From Bacteroidaceae bacterium (GTDB lineage Bacteria > Bacteroidota > Bacteroidia > Bacteroidales > Bacteroidaceae), in assembly GCA_017534815.1 (NCBI GenBank), contig JAFXVS010000046.1, forward strand, positions 17,379 to 81,378: DNA of 64,000 nt, in the 5' to 3' direction. The notes below the pieces were generated by a model. It saw only the letters and a program-made list of their open reading frames with translations, had not been told where the DNA came from and ran no database searches. A program made the translations under genes and the position numbers. Positions 44,009 through 52,756 of the stretch are shown here, piece by piece. The stretch's first letter is position 1. The number at the start of each line of letters is the position of its first letter.

Positions 44009-45256
44009 TTAATGTCCTTTGTAATTGTATTTCTGGAATCCGATCAGTTTGTCGTAGCGCTGTCCGAAGGGGCGGTGATAGACATAGACGTAGTATTCAT
44101 TCTCCGTCTGATGGAAGTCGCCCTCGCAGGGTCTGGTCTGTCCCACTTCGTCATCCTCTCCCTTATACATATATATATAATTATAGGAGCCCTGCTTCAG
44201 GGTGGTCGTCAGTTCATACTGATGGTCGATGAGGTTGTACTCCATCTTGTTGTCCTCCTCCATGCGGTTGTTGGTCAGGTCGCCGAACAGATAGACGTCG
44301 CCGCCAGGCACTTTGGGCATCTGCAGGGTGAAATGCGTGATGAAGTAGTCACTTTCCGTGTCGCTGTGGTAGTCCCCTTCGTTGCGCACATAGTAGCGTC
44401 CGTTCTGGTCTTCGTCGTACAGATAGTTGATGCGCTGCTCGTCTGTGAAGAGGGTGGCGTCGTAGTAGTCGCCGTTGAACTCCATGTGTTCCACGCGCAT
44501 GGTGGGGACGTATTGATCCAGAATCTCGAAACGTCTGTATTCGTTGCCGGCGGGGAAGATGAGGGCGCGGTTGTGGTTGAAGACGAGCCTATCCACCTGC
44601 ATCAGCGTGGGGCGCAAGTCCTCGACGTGGTTGTCCCAGCGATGGTTCTGCGTGACGATGTACTTGAATTCGTTCACGGGATTGCTCACCTGATAGCCTC
44701 GGTAGTTCACGGCGAAGTTCACCTGCTGATGTTCCTCGTAGGTGTCGATGTCGGTGTTGGCGGTCACTTCGATGTCCACGCCGACGCGGGGTTCCAGCAC
44801 CGAGAAGCAGGCCTGCGCCACGGGGTCGTCCTCTCCGTCCTCGAAGATGTTGATGCGGTAGTTGCCCGACACCAGCAGCCTCGTGTTCTCGTTCGGAAGC
44901 GTCAGCCAATAGTGGCAATAGCTCATCTCCGTACCCATGGCGGGCTCGTAGTCATCGATGCGCTGTTCGCTGAAGCCAGTCATGTACTCGCTGGTCAGCA
45001 GGTCGCTCTCCGTCCAGTCGGCATTGCAGTGGGTGATGGTGTAGGTGTATCGCTGATACTGCGCTTGCAGGTCGTCGAAGCTCACCTCCACGCCATGCCC
45101 GCGGCTCAGCAGCACGACCGGCGGCGCGCCCCATTGTCCGTCCACCTTCACCTGCAGCGTCTTGATGCGGGGTGAGAAGCAGATGTTCTCCTGAGCGTGG
45201 ACTCCCAGTCCCAACAGCGGGAGGGCTAAAGCGATGAAACAACGAAGCAGCTTCAT
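44009..45256 (-). CDS. T9SS plug protein (DUF5103 family)
   Basis: A 415-residue exported protein of the DUF5103 family, now named type IX secretion system plug domain. It is expected to bind the SprA/T9SS translocon at the outer membrane. A signal peptide (1-22, ending HAQEN) precedes a long all-beta protein: VLLSRGHGVEVSFDDLQAQY near 50-70, YCHYWLTLPNENTRL, and YNYIYMYKGEDDEVGQT late in the chain. Two plug sub-domains are expected. It lies 24 bases upstream of the amidase-like gene and 4 bases downstream of the GH3 gene, so the three are probably cotranscribed. The presence of this plug component fits the several T9SS-tailed proteins in this window. Confidence 0.85.
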   Translation of the reverse strand: MKLLRCFIALALPLLGLGVHAQENICFSPRIKTLQVKVDGQWGAPPVVLLSRGHGVEVSFDDLQAQYQRYTYTITHCNADWTESDLLTSEYMTGFSEQRIDDYEPAMGTEMSYCHYWLTLPNENTRLLVSGNYRINIFEDGEDDPVAQACFSVLEPRVGVDIEVTANTDIDTYEEHQQVNFAVNYRGYQVSNPVNEFKYIVTQNHRWDNHVEDLRPTLMQVDRLVFNHNRALIFPAGNEYRRFEILDQYVPTMRVEHMEFNGDYYDATLFTDEQRINYLYDEDQNGRYYVRNEGDYHSDTESDYFITHFTLQMPKVPGGDVYLFGDLTNNRMEEDNKMEYNLIDHQYELTTTLKQGSYNYIYMYKGEDDEVGQTRPCEGDFHQTENEYYVYVYHRPFGQRYDKLIGFQKYNYKGH

Positions 45257-45260
45257 TTTC

Positions 45261-47450
45261 TTAATTAATATTGACGCTCACTTTCCCCTTGATGTCGTTC
45301 ACGTTGGCACCCACGTTCAGCGTGTAGGTTCCGGCAGTCACCTTCCACTGATGGCCAGTCTCGTCGTAGTAGGCGAGTTCGTTCTTCGGGATGCTGATGC
45401 GCAGGGTCTCGCTTTCGCCCGGGTCGAGGACCTTCGTCTTGGCGAAGCCCTTCAGTTCCTTGGCGGAGCGGGGCACGTCACTCTGGGGAGCGGTCATGTA
45501 CACCTGCACAATCTCCTTGCCGGCCACCTTGCCCGTGTTGGTGACGGTGGTCTCGACGATGATGTTCTCTCCCGACGTCACGGCGGTCGGTTTGCCGTAG
45601 GCGAAGGTCGTGTAGCTCAGACCGAAGCCGAAGGGGAAGAGGGGCTTGACGTTCTTGGTGGCGAAGTGGCGGTAGCCGACGAAGATGTCCTCCTTATAAT
45701 AGACCTGCTTCTTCACGCCCGGGTAGGCTTCGGCGCCGTACTGCACATAGGGATAGTCCTCGTACTTCGCGGCGAAGGTCACGGGCAGTTTGCCGCTCGG
45801 GTTGACGACGCCGGTCAGCACATTGGCGAGCGCCGCGCCCGATTCGCTGCCCAGATACCAGCAGTGAACCAGTCCGGCCACATCCTTCAGCCAAGGCATG
45901 GCGTAGGGGTTGCCGCCGAAGGTCACCACGATGATGTTCTTCTGAATCTTCGCCAGTTCCGCGATGAGCTCGTTCTGACCGTAGGGCAGGTCATAGCTCT
46001 CGCGGTCGCCGTTCTCGCAGTCCTGACGCGTGTTCTTGTTCAGGCCGCCGATGAAGATGATGAGGTCGCTCGACTTCGCGGCCTCCAGCGCCTCCGCCTT
46101 CAACTGGGCCTGCTTGGCGGAGTCGATGCGGTCCACGCGGTCATACATGGCGCGGCCAGAGTAGTAGCCAGGGGCGTAGGAGATCATCGTCTCGTAGCAA
46201 CGCTTCAGCGCGTCCAGCGGCGTGTCGTCGCGTAGGGTCTTCAGTTCCGACGAGCCGCCGCCCTTGGTCAGGGAGCGCGTGGCGTTCTCGCCCACCACGA
46301 GGATGTTGTGGTACTTCGCGTTCTTCATCGGGTTCAGCGGCAGGATGTTCTTCTCGTTCTTCAGCAGCACGATGCCCTCCTCGCCAATCTGGCGGCACAC
46401 CTCGTAGTGAGCCTCCGAGCACTGGCTGCCGATGACCTTCTTCGGATTCATCGACGTGCGGAAGATGGTTCTCAGCACGCGGCTCGCCTTCTCGTCCAGC
46501 ACCGACATGGGCACCTTGCCCTCCGTGATGAGCTGCTCGAACGGGTTGCCCAGATAGTAGTCGTCGTAGCCGAAGGCGCTCTCACGCACCTTGCCGTCGG
46601 TGTAGGTGCCCATCTCGATGTCCAGACCGCCCAGCGCGGCCTCCATCGTGTTCGTCGTGCCGCCCCAGTCGCTGACGAGCGCGCCGTCCCAGCCCCATTC
46701 CTTCTTCAGGATGCCGTTCAGCAGTTCGTCGTTGTGGCAGCAGTGCACGCCCTTCCACATGTTGTACGAGCCCATGATCGTATAGACATGCGCCTGCTCC
46801 ACAGCCTTCTGGAACGGGCGCAGATAAATCTCCCTCATCGCGCGGTCCGACACGTTCACGTTCACGGCGAAGCGGTCGGTCTCCTGGTCGTTCAGCACGA
46901 AATGCTTCAGACAGCACGCCACGCCGTTCGCCTGAGCCCCGCGGATGTACGGCACCACCATCTCGCCCGCCAGGAACGGGTCCTCGCCCATGTACTCGAA
47001 GGCGCGGCCGTTCAGCGGCGTGCGCTGGATGTTCACGCCCGGACCCAGCATGATGTCCTTGCCGCGGAAGGCGAATTCCTCGCTCACCGCGTTGCCGTAG
47101 GCCTGCGACAGGTCGCGGTTCCACGTCGATGCCAGACACGTCAGCGAGGGGAACGCCACGATCGAGTCGTTCGTCCAGCGCGCCGCGTTCCAGGTGTTCC
47201 ACTCCAGTTCCTCGCGCACCCCGTGGGGGCCGTCGTCCATGTTCAGCTGACGGATGCCGAGCCTCGGCACGCCGGCGCTGGTGAACTTGCTCTGCGCATG
47301 CAGCAGCTTGATTTTCTCGTGTGTGGTCATGCGGCTCAGCGCATCCTTCACGCGCTCCTCCAGCGGAGCGTTCGGGTTCAGATAGGTTTGTGCCTCCGCC
47401 GTCATGGCGCCCAGAGCCAGCAGCGCGGTCAAGATAAAGGTCTTCTTCAT
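45261..47450 (-). CDS. secreted GH3 beta-glucosidase/xylosidase-like enzyme
   Basis: A 729-residue GH3 exo-glycosidase that removes terminal beta-linked sugars. A signal peptide (1-20, ending TAEAQ) precedes the (beta/alpha)8 domain. The substrate-binding segment LKHFVLNDQETDR and the nucleophile Asp261 in LVSDWGG are present. The alpha/beta sandwich (about 340-590) and the C-terminal FN3-like domain (about 620-710) complete the standard GH3 layout. Specificity (glucoside, xyloside or other) cannot be read here. The gene is clearly GC-richer than the left part of the window. It has a full promoter (47486-47517) and is followed after 4 bases by the T9SS plug gene. Confidence 0.93.
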   Translation of the reverse strand: MKKTFILTALLALGAMTAEAQTYLNPNAPLEERVKDALSRMTTHEKIKLLHAQSKFTSAGVPRLGIRQLNMDDGPHGVREELEWNTWNAARWTNDSIVAFPSLTCLASTWNRDLSQAYGNAVSEEFAFRGKDIMLGPGVNIQRTPLNGRAFEYMGEDPFLAGEMVVPYIRGAQANGVACCLKHFVLNDQETDRFAVNVNVSDRAMREIYLRPFQKAVEQAHVYTIMGSYNMWKGVHCCHNDELLNGILKKEWGWDGALVSDWGGTTNTMEAALGGLDIEMGTYTDGKVRESAFGYDDYYLGNPFEQLITEGKVPMSVLDEKASRVLRTIFRTSMNPKKVIGSQCSEAHYEVCRQIGEEGIVLLKNEKNILPLNPMKNAKYHNILVVGENATRSLTKGGGSSELKTLRDDTPLDALKRCYETMISYAPGYYSGRAMYDRVDRIDSAKQAQLKAEALEAAKSSDLIIFIGGLNKNTRQDCENGDRESYDLPYGQNELIAELAKIQKNIIVVTFGGNPYAMPWLKDVAGLVHCWYLGSESGAALANVLTGVVNPSGKLPVTFAAKYEDYPYVQYGAEAYPGVKKQVYYKEDIFVGYRHFATKNVKPLFPFGFGLSYTTFAYGKPTAVTSGENIIVETTVTNTGKVAGKEIVQVYMTAPQSDVPRSAKELKGFAKTKVLDPGESETLRISIPKNELAYYDETGHQWKVTAGTYTLNVGANVNDIKGKVSVNIN

Positions 47451-47485
47451 ATTGTCGTCGTTTTAGTTTTAACTGATTACGGCGA

Positions 47486-47517
47486 CAAAGTTACGGATAA
47501 CTCTCCGAACGACCAAA
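47486..47517 (-). promoter_or_regulatory. promoter of the GH3 gene
   Basis: Minus strand -33 TTTG (47514-47517), 20-base spacer, -7 TAACTTTG (47486-47493); predicted leader about 29 bases. Confidence 0.75.
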
Positions 47518-47606
47518 TATAATATATATAATGTGGAAAAAGTTTTTCCATTTGCGGAGAAATATTCACCTTTTCCGCAAAACGAGATTGCAAGTGAAAA
47601 ATGACT

Positions 47607-50600
47607 TTATTTCAGTGTGACGGTCGTGCCGCGCCCGTCGTAGTTGACGAGGATGCCGTCGGGCATGCCGAAAGTGAAGGGCTTGGGGGCATCGGCGGTG
47701 ATGAGGACGACGTTGAACTTGCGATTCTTGAGCATGCCGGGGAAGGTGCCGCGGCGGGGAGCGATGGTGAGGGTGCGGGCGGCGTCGTCGTAGCGGATGT
47801 CGATGGTGCTGTAGCGGCCGCGCTCGTAGTTGTAGTTGGTGCCCTCGTCCTCGTAGAGCTCGAAGTGGCCGTCGCGCCCGCCGTAGATGTAGAGGTGGAT
47901 GATGTCGGGGGTCTTCTCGTCGCTCCACTCCATGTCGGGGCCGACGGGGAGGATGGCGCCCTCGGGCACGAAGACGGGGATGCGGTCGTAGGGGGCATCG
48001 ACGATGAGACGGCGGGGGGAGGGTTGAGAGTTGAGAGTTGAGGATTGAGAGTTGATGACCTTCTGGCCGGTGTAGAGGTCGTACCAGCCGCATTGTCGGG
48101 GGAAATAGACGCTGCGGCTGCGGGCTTTGTACTGGCTGACGGGGCAGGCCATGAGGGAGGGACCGAACATCCACTGGTCCTTGATGTCGAGGACGTCGGG
48201 GTCGCCGTTGAAGTCCATGACGAGGGCGCGCATCATGGTGTAGTCGTGGAGGTGTACCCAGCCTGCCATGGAGTAGAGGTAGGGCATGAGGAGGTAGCGG
48301 AGGCGGTGGTGGCGGACGATGCTCTGGTAGGCGGGATGGGTGTCGGGGGCGATGTTCCATGCCTCGCGCAGGGGCCACTGACCGTGGGCTCGGTAGATGG
48401 GGATGAAGCATCCGAACTGGTCCCAGCGGGTCTGGAGCTCGCGCCACTCCTTGAGGTCTTCGTTCTCCTGTCCGGTCTGGTCGAAGTGCTGCTGGGCGCG
48501 CACATAGCGGTTCTCCACGCAGAAGCCGCCGTCGTCCATGCCCCAGAAGGGGAGTCCGGAGAGGCTGTAGTTCATGCCGGCGGTCATCTGGGCGCGCATG
48601 TCTTCCCATCGGGTGCCGATGTCGCCGCTCCATGTGGCGGTGGAGTAGCGCTGCTCGCCGGCGAATCCGCTGCGTGTGAGGAGGAAGACGCGCTGGTTGG
48701 GGTTGACGGAGCGTTGGCCGTTGTAGATGGCGTCGGCGTTGACGATGCTGTAGGCGTTGAAGTATTCGGTGGAGGTGCCGAGGGCGGTGGCGCCGCAGAG
48801 GGCCTTGCGGTACCACATCGGGGTGCAGTCGCGCACGTTGGGCTCGGAGGCGTCCATCCACCAGGCGTCGATCATGGAGTTGGGAGTTGAGAGTTGAGAG
48901 TTGATAGTTGAGGGCTTGCCTGAGAGGCCGGTGTAGAGGTGCTCGTCCATCTGCTTCCAGAAGAGTTTGCGGGCGCCCTCGGAATAGGCGTCGTAGAAGG
49001 AGCCGACGTAGCCGGGACCCACCCAGTCGCGGATGTTGTCCCTGACGGCCTGCTGGTACATCCAGCCCTTGCTGTCGAGTTCCTTGTAGTGGTCGGTGTT
49101 GCAGTAGAACTTGGGCCAGACGCTGATCATGAAGCGTCCGTTCATGGCATGGACGTCGTCGAGCATCCGCTGGGGGTCGGGGAACCGCGCCGCCTCAAAC
49201 TCGTGGCTGCCCCACTGGTCTTCCTTCCAATAGTTCCAGTCCTGCACGATGTTGTCGATGGGGATGTGCCGCTTCCTGAACTCCGCCAGGGTCTCGGTCA
49301 GCTCGTCCTGCGTCTTGTAGCGCTCGCGGCTCTGCCAGAAGCCCAGCACCCACTTGGGATAGACGGGCGCCTTGCCGGTCAGGGTGCGGTAGCCGCTGAT
49401 GACCTCGTCGAGATTGGCTCCGGCGATGAAGTAGTAGTCCATGTCCTTGGCCATCTCGCTCCAGATGCTCAGCTTCCCCTGCTCGTCGGCAGAGCGCGGA
49501 GAGGCCACGCGCAGTCCGCAGTAACTGACGCTGCCGTCGGGCTGCCACTCGATGCGGAGCTGGTTCTTCTCGCCCTGGTGCAGGGGCACGGTGAACTTGT
49601 AGGCATTGGGATTCCACGCCGTGCGCCATCGCTCCGGCACGACCTCCTTGCCGCCCATATATACCTTGATATATCCAGCGTAATAAAGGATGAACTGGTA
49701 GTCGCTCGTCTCGGGCGCCTCGATGAAGCCTTCATAGACGACCTTGGCGCCCTCCAGCCTGAAGCCCTTGGGCAGGTTCTGGATGCCGCCCTTGTCGGTC
49801 TTGCCGATTTCGGAGTCGTCGGGCAGGGCATATTCGAAATAGAGGGAATCCTCGTCACGCACGAACTGTCGGCCGCTCCGGTCGGTGTAAGTGCCCGTCA
49901 GATGCCCCTCCTTGCCCTGCTTGTCGTAGAGAAGGAACGCGCGGTTCAGCTGGAGGTAGTCGTCTGGATTGCCGAATCGGCAGTAGGAATAGCTGTCCCA
50001 CAAGATGCCGTAGTTCCTGTTCGACACGACGAACGGCACCGCCACCTTCGTGTTGTACTGAAACAGATCCTCGTTCTTCCCCTTCATGTTCAGCTCCTCC
50101 GATTGGTGCTGCCCGAGTCCGTAGAACGCCTCGTCAGCCGGACTCTCGAACGTCAGCCGCCACGTCAGTCCACGTCTTTGCTCCTCAGTCGGATGTCCGC
50201 TGCCGAGTTCCCTGTCCGGCACACGGAACGGCTTGAACGTCTTTCCCGTTTCCTCCTCTTGCAGCAGCGTCTTCCCCGATGCGTCGAGGAACGCCACTCG
50301 TCCATTCCGCTTGTCCACCACCGCCGTCACCTTCGCGGCCTTCACCCTGACGCTCCAGGCATCCTCCTCCACCGTGAACATCGGCTTCGCCTTCTGTTCC
50401 ACAATCATCAGACTCCGCTGCTTCTCCGGCAACGCCTCTTCCGACGTCGCCCTCACCCGAATGATTCCGTCGGCCATCACCTGCAGCCGCACCACACGCG
50501 CCTCGCCCCCATCAGGACGAACCGTCACAAATGCCCCTTGCCGTTCCACCTGCGCGGCTTGACCAGCCAGTGTGAACCACAAGGGGACAAAAAGTAGAAG

Positions 50601-50612
50601 AAAACGTTTCAT
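47607..50612 (-). CDS. secreted GH31 alpha-glycosidase with PA14 domain
   Basis: A 1001-residue GH31 enzyme, probably an alpha-xylosidase or alpha-glucosidase acting on oligosaccharides such as xyloglucan fragments. A signal peptide (1-20) precedes a beta-sandwich domain (about 25-220). A PA14 domain (about 240-370; GFRLEGAKVVYEGFIEA) is inserted before the (beta/alpha)8 barrel. The nucleophile is Asp587 in WWMDASEPN and the acid/base is the Asp of SGDIGTRW about 70 residues later. A DUF5110-type C-terminal domain ends the chain. Two heptanucleotide insertions are read in frame, at residues about 567-579, just before the nucleophile, and about 853-864. It is GC-rich like the GH3 gene. Confidence 0.9.
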   Translation of the reverse strand: MKRFLLLFVPLWFTLAGQAAQVERQGAFVTVRPDGGEARVVRLQVMADGIIRVRATSEEALPEKQRSLMIVEQKAKPMFTVEEDAWSVRVKAAKVTAVVDKRNGRVAFLDASGKTLLQEEETGKTFKPFRVPDRELGSGHPTEEQRRGLTWRLTFESPADEAFYGLGQHQSEELNMKGKNEDLFQYNTKVAVPFVVSNRNYGILWDSYSYCRFGNPDDYLQLNRAFLLYDKQGKEGHLTGTYTDRSGRQFVRDEDSLYFEYALPDDSEIGKTDKGGIQNLPKGFRLEGAKVVYEGFIEAPETSDYQFILYYAGYIKVYMGGKEVVPERWRTAWNPNAYKFTVPLHQGEKNQLRIEWQPDGSVSYCGLRVASPRSADEQGKLSIWSEMAKDMDYYFIAGANLDEVISGYRTLTGKAPVYPKWVLGFWQSRERYKTQDELTETLAEFRKRHIPIDNIVQDWNYWKEDQWGSHEFEAARFPDPQRMLDDVHAMNGRFMISVWPKFYCNTDHYKELDSKGWMYQQAVRDNIRDWVGPGYVGSFYDAYSEGARKLFWKQMDEHLYTGLSGKPSTINSQLSTPNSMIDAWWMDASEPNVRDCTPMWYRKALCGATALGTSTEYFNAYSIVNADAIYNGQRSVNPNQRVFLLTRSGFAGEQRYSTATWSGDIGTRWEDMRAQMTAGMNYSLSGLPFWGMDDGGFCVENRYVRAQQHFDQTGQENEDLKEWRELQTRWDQFGCFIPIYRAHGQWPLREAWNIAPDTHPAYQSIVRHHRLRYLLMPYLYSMAGWVHLHDYTMMRALVMDFNGDPDVLDIKDQWMFGPSLMACPVSQYKARSRSVYFPRQCGWYDLYTGQKVINSQSSTLNSQPSPRRLIVDAPYDRIPVFVPEGAILPVGPDMEWSDEKTPDIIHLYIYGGRDGHFELYEDEGTNYNYERGRYSTIDIRYDDAARTLTIAPRRGTFPGMLKNRKFNVVLITADAPKPFTFGMPDGILVNYDGRGTTVTLK
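48023..48055. repeat. heptanucleotide repeat in the GH31 gene, copy near the C-terminal domain
   Basis: TTGAGAG, TTGAGAG, TTGAGGA, TTGAGAG: four 7-base units read in frame on the minus strand as an Asn-Ser-Gln/Ser-Ser-Thr-Leu peptide at residues about 853-864. Confidence 0.8.
48877..48912. repeat. heptanucleotide repeat in the GH31 gene, copy before the nucleophile
   Basis: TTGGGAG, TTGAGAG, TTGAGAG, TTGATAG, TTGAGGG: five 7-base units encoding Ser-Thr-Ile-Asn-Ser-Gln-Leu-Ser-Thr at residues about 567-579, a few residues before catalytic Asp587. Confidence 0.85.
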
Positions 50613-50654
50613 GCTTGTTGAGTCCTTTAACTTCCCTTCCTTTCCTATAATCTA

Positions 50655-52640
50655 TTACTTCAGGTCTTCCAACCAGTCGGCACTGCTTGCGTCGCTTGGC
50701 ATGCGCCAGTCGCCGCGAGGCGAGAGGCTGACAGAACCGACCTTCGGACCGTCGGGCAGGCAGGAGCGCTTGAACTGCTGATTGAAGAAGCGGCGGCAGA
50801 AGGTCTTGAGCCACTTCTCGATGGTCTCCTCGTCGTAGGTGCCGACGGGCATACCGGTCTCTGGCGTTTCTGTGTAGGTCTGCTTGATGAAGGCCTGCTT
50901 GGCAAGGTAGAGTATCTTGGCGGGACGGAATCCGAGGCGCAGGAAGTTGTAGAGGAAGAAGTCATGCAGCTCGTAAGGTCCCACGAGGTCTTCGGTCTTC
51001 TGCAGGATGGTTCCGTCGATGTCGGCAGGGATGAGCTCGGGCGAGATGGGGGTCTCGATGATGTCGAGCAGCGTGGTCTTCGAGTCCTCATCGACGCTGG
51101 TCAGCGCCACCCACTTGACGAGGTGCTTCACTAAGGTCTTGGGGATGGAGCAGTTGACGCCATACATGGACATGTGGTCGGCGTTGTAGGTACACCATCC
51201 AAGAGCGAGTTCGCTGAGGTCGCCGGTGCCGATGACGAATCCGTTGCACTGGTTGGCGACGTCCATGAGAATTTGGGTGCGTTCGCGGGCCTGGCAGTTC
51301 TCGTAGGTGACGTCGTGGTTGTTGAGGTCATGGCCGATGTCGAGGAAGTGGCGGATGCATGCTTCCTTGATGCTGATCTCCTTGATGGTGATGTCGAGCG
51401 ACTTCATCAGCGCCATGGCATTGTGGTAGGTGCGGTCAGTGGTGCCGAAGCCAGGCATGGTGATGCCGATGACTTCCTTGCGCGGACGCTTGAGCAGATC
51501 CATCGTCTTGACGCACACGAGCAGGGCGAGGGTGGAGTCGAGCCCGCCGCTGATGCCGATGACGATGCTGCGTGCGCCGGTGTGGACGATGCGCTTGGCC
51601 AGCGCCGAGGTCTGGATGGAGAAAATCTCCTTGCAGCGATCGTCGAGCTCAGGACCCTGGGGCACGAAGGGGTGGGGGTTGATCCATCGCGTGAGTTCGA
51701 AGTCATAAGATGGATTGACCGTCTGGCTCTGCACGTGAACCGTGGTGAGCTGTGGGCTGGCGTTGGCAAGCTGCGAACAGATTCGGGTGTTCTCTCCGAA
51801 AGTGGTGTTGTGGCGCCGTTCGGTGAGGAGCCTCTCGGTGTCAATCTCGCTGATGACCATCTGCGGCTCAAGGCTGAAGCGTTGGCTGCGGGCGACGAGG
51901 CTGCCGTTTTCGTAGATGAGGGCGTTGCCAGCGAAGACAACGTCTTGGGTGCTCTCGCCGAATCCGCAGGAACTATAGACATAACCAGCGATGCAACGTG
52001 CGCTCTGCTGACTGATGAGCGAGAGGAGATATTGGTTCTTGCCGATGAGCTCGTTGGATGCGCTCAGGTTGAAGATGATCTCGGCGCCCTTCATCGCCAG
52101 TTCGCTGCTTGGTGGCACGGGTGCCCAGAGGTCTTCGCAAATCTCGATGGCGAAGCAGGTCTTCTGGGTGTGGAAGAGAATGTTACATCCAAAGGGAACC
52201 GTCTGTGCGCAGAGGTGAACCTGTCGAGCGTCAGCGGCTGTGGATGGGGCGAACCAGCGCTGCTCGTAGAATTCTTTGTAGTTGGGCAGGAAGGTCTTGG
52301 GTACGACGCCGAGCATCTTGCCGCCCTGCACAACGATAGCGCAGTTCATCAAAAGACCGCTCACCATGACGGGCATACCGACGATGGCGATAATCTGCAA
52401 CGACCGAGTGAAGTCGAGAAGCTTGAAGAGGCTCTCCTCGCACTTTTCGAGCAGTAGCTGCTGACCGAAGAGATCCTGGCAGCTGTAGCCGCTGATGCAG
52501 AGTTCTGGAAACACGATAATCTCAACACCCTTGCCTTCGGCCTGCACGATGAGGCTTTCAATCTGCTGGATGTTGTACGAGCAGTCAGCAACTTTCAGAG
52601 AGGGAATGGCTGATGCAACTTTGACAAAACCGTAATTCAT
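50655..52640 (-). CDS. nadE: glutamine-dependent NAD+ synthetase
   Basis: NadE of the glutamine-using, bacterial/eukaryotic long type (661 residues). It amidates deamido-NAD+ to NAD+ in the cytosol, the last step of NAD synthesis. The N-terminal nitrilase-type glutaminase (about 1-270) shows the Glu-Lys-Cys triad in ELCISGYS, KTFLPNYKEFYE and EICEDLWAP. The C-terminal synthetase has the ATP-binding SGGLDSTLAL motif. The 5' leader consists mostly of a nine-copy CTAGG repeat (52675-52756) reaching back into the upstream gene. It is followed, 42 bases on, by the GH31 gene. Confidence 0.95.
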   Translation of the reverse strand: MNYGFVKVASAIPSLKVADCSYNIQQIESLIVQAEGKGVEIIVFPELCISGYSCQDLFGQQLLLEKCEESLFKLLDFTRSLQIIAIVGMPVMVSGLLMNCAIVVQGGKMLGVVPKTFLPNYKEFYEQRWFAPSTAADARQVHLCAQTVPFGCNILFHTQKTCFAIEICEDLWAPVPPSSELAMKGAEIIFNLSASNELIGKNQYLLSLISQQSARCIAGYVYSSCGFGESTQDVVFAGNALIYENGSLVARSQRFSLEPQMVISEIDTERLLTERRHNTTFGENTRICSQLANASPQLTTVHVQSQTVNPSYDFELTRWINPHPFVPQGPELDDRCKEIFSIQTSALAKRIVHTGARSIVIGISGGLDSTLALLVCVKTMDLLKRPRKEVIGITMPGFGTTDRTYHNAMALMKSLDITIKEISIKEACIRHFLDIGHDLNNHDVTYENCQARERTQILMDVANQCNGFVIGTGDLSELALGWCTYNADHMSMYGVNCSIPKTLVKHLVKWVALTSVDEDSKTTLLDIIETPISPELIPADIDGTILQKTEDLVGPYELHDFFLYNFLRLGFRPAKILYLAKQAFIKQTYTETPETGMPVGTYDEETIEKWLKTFCRRFFNQQFKRSCLPDGPKVGSVSLSPRGDWRMPSDASSADWLEDLK

Positions 52641-52674
52641 ATTGTTTGTTTTTTTGATTGATCTTATTGATTTT

Positions 52675-52756
52675 CTAGGTCTCCTAGGTCTCCTAGGATT
52701 TCTAGGTCTTCTAGGATTTCTAGGACTTCTAGGATTTCTAGGACTTATAGGTCTTA
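52675..52756. repeat. nine-copy 9-bp CTAGG tandem repeat
   Basis: Nine tandem 9-base units of form CTAGG(A/T)(T/C)TT run from 52675 to about 52756. They fill the gap before nadE and run through the stop codon of the GH2 gene (52754-52756). Units alternate between CTAGGATTT and CTAGGACTT, pointing to duplication of an 18-base pair of units. Confidence 0.85.

Noticed and set aside
43211-45175. 654-codon plus-strand open frame
   Set aside because: Spans two minus-strand genes (amidase-like and T9SS plug) and their gap; composition is Val/His-rich shadow sequence.
46308-47522. 404-codon plus-strand open frame opposite the GH3 gene
   Set aside because: It is the complement of a GC-rich gene with full GH3 motifs; its product is His/Arg/Val-rich with no domain.
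48939-50597. 552-codon plus-strand open frame opposite the GH31 gene
   Set aside because: Shadow of the GH31 coding strand; low complexity and no start or promoter.
51174-52457. 427-codon plus-strand open frame opposite nadE
   Set aside because: nadE has complete catalytic motifs on the other strand; the open frame is a by-product of codon bias.
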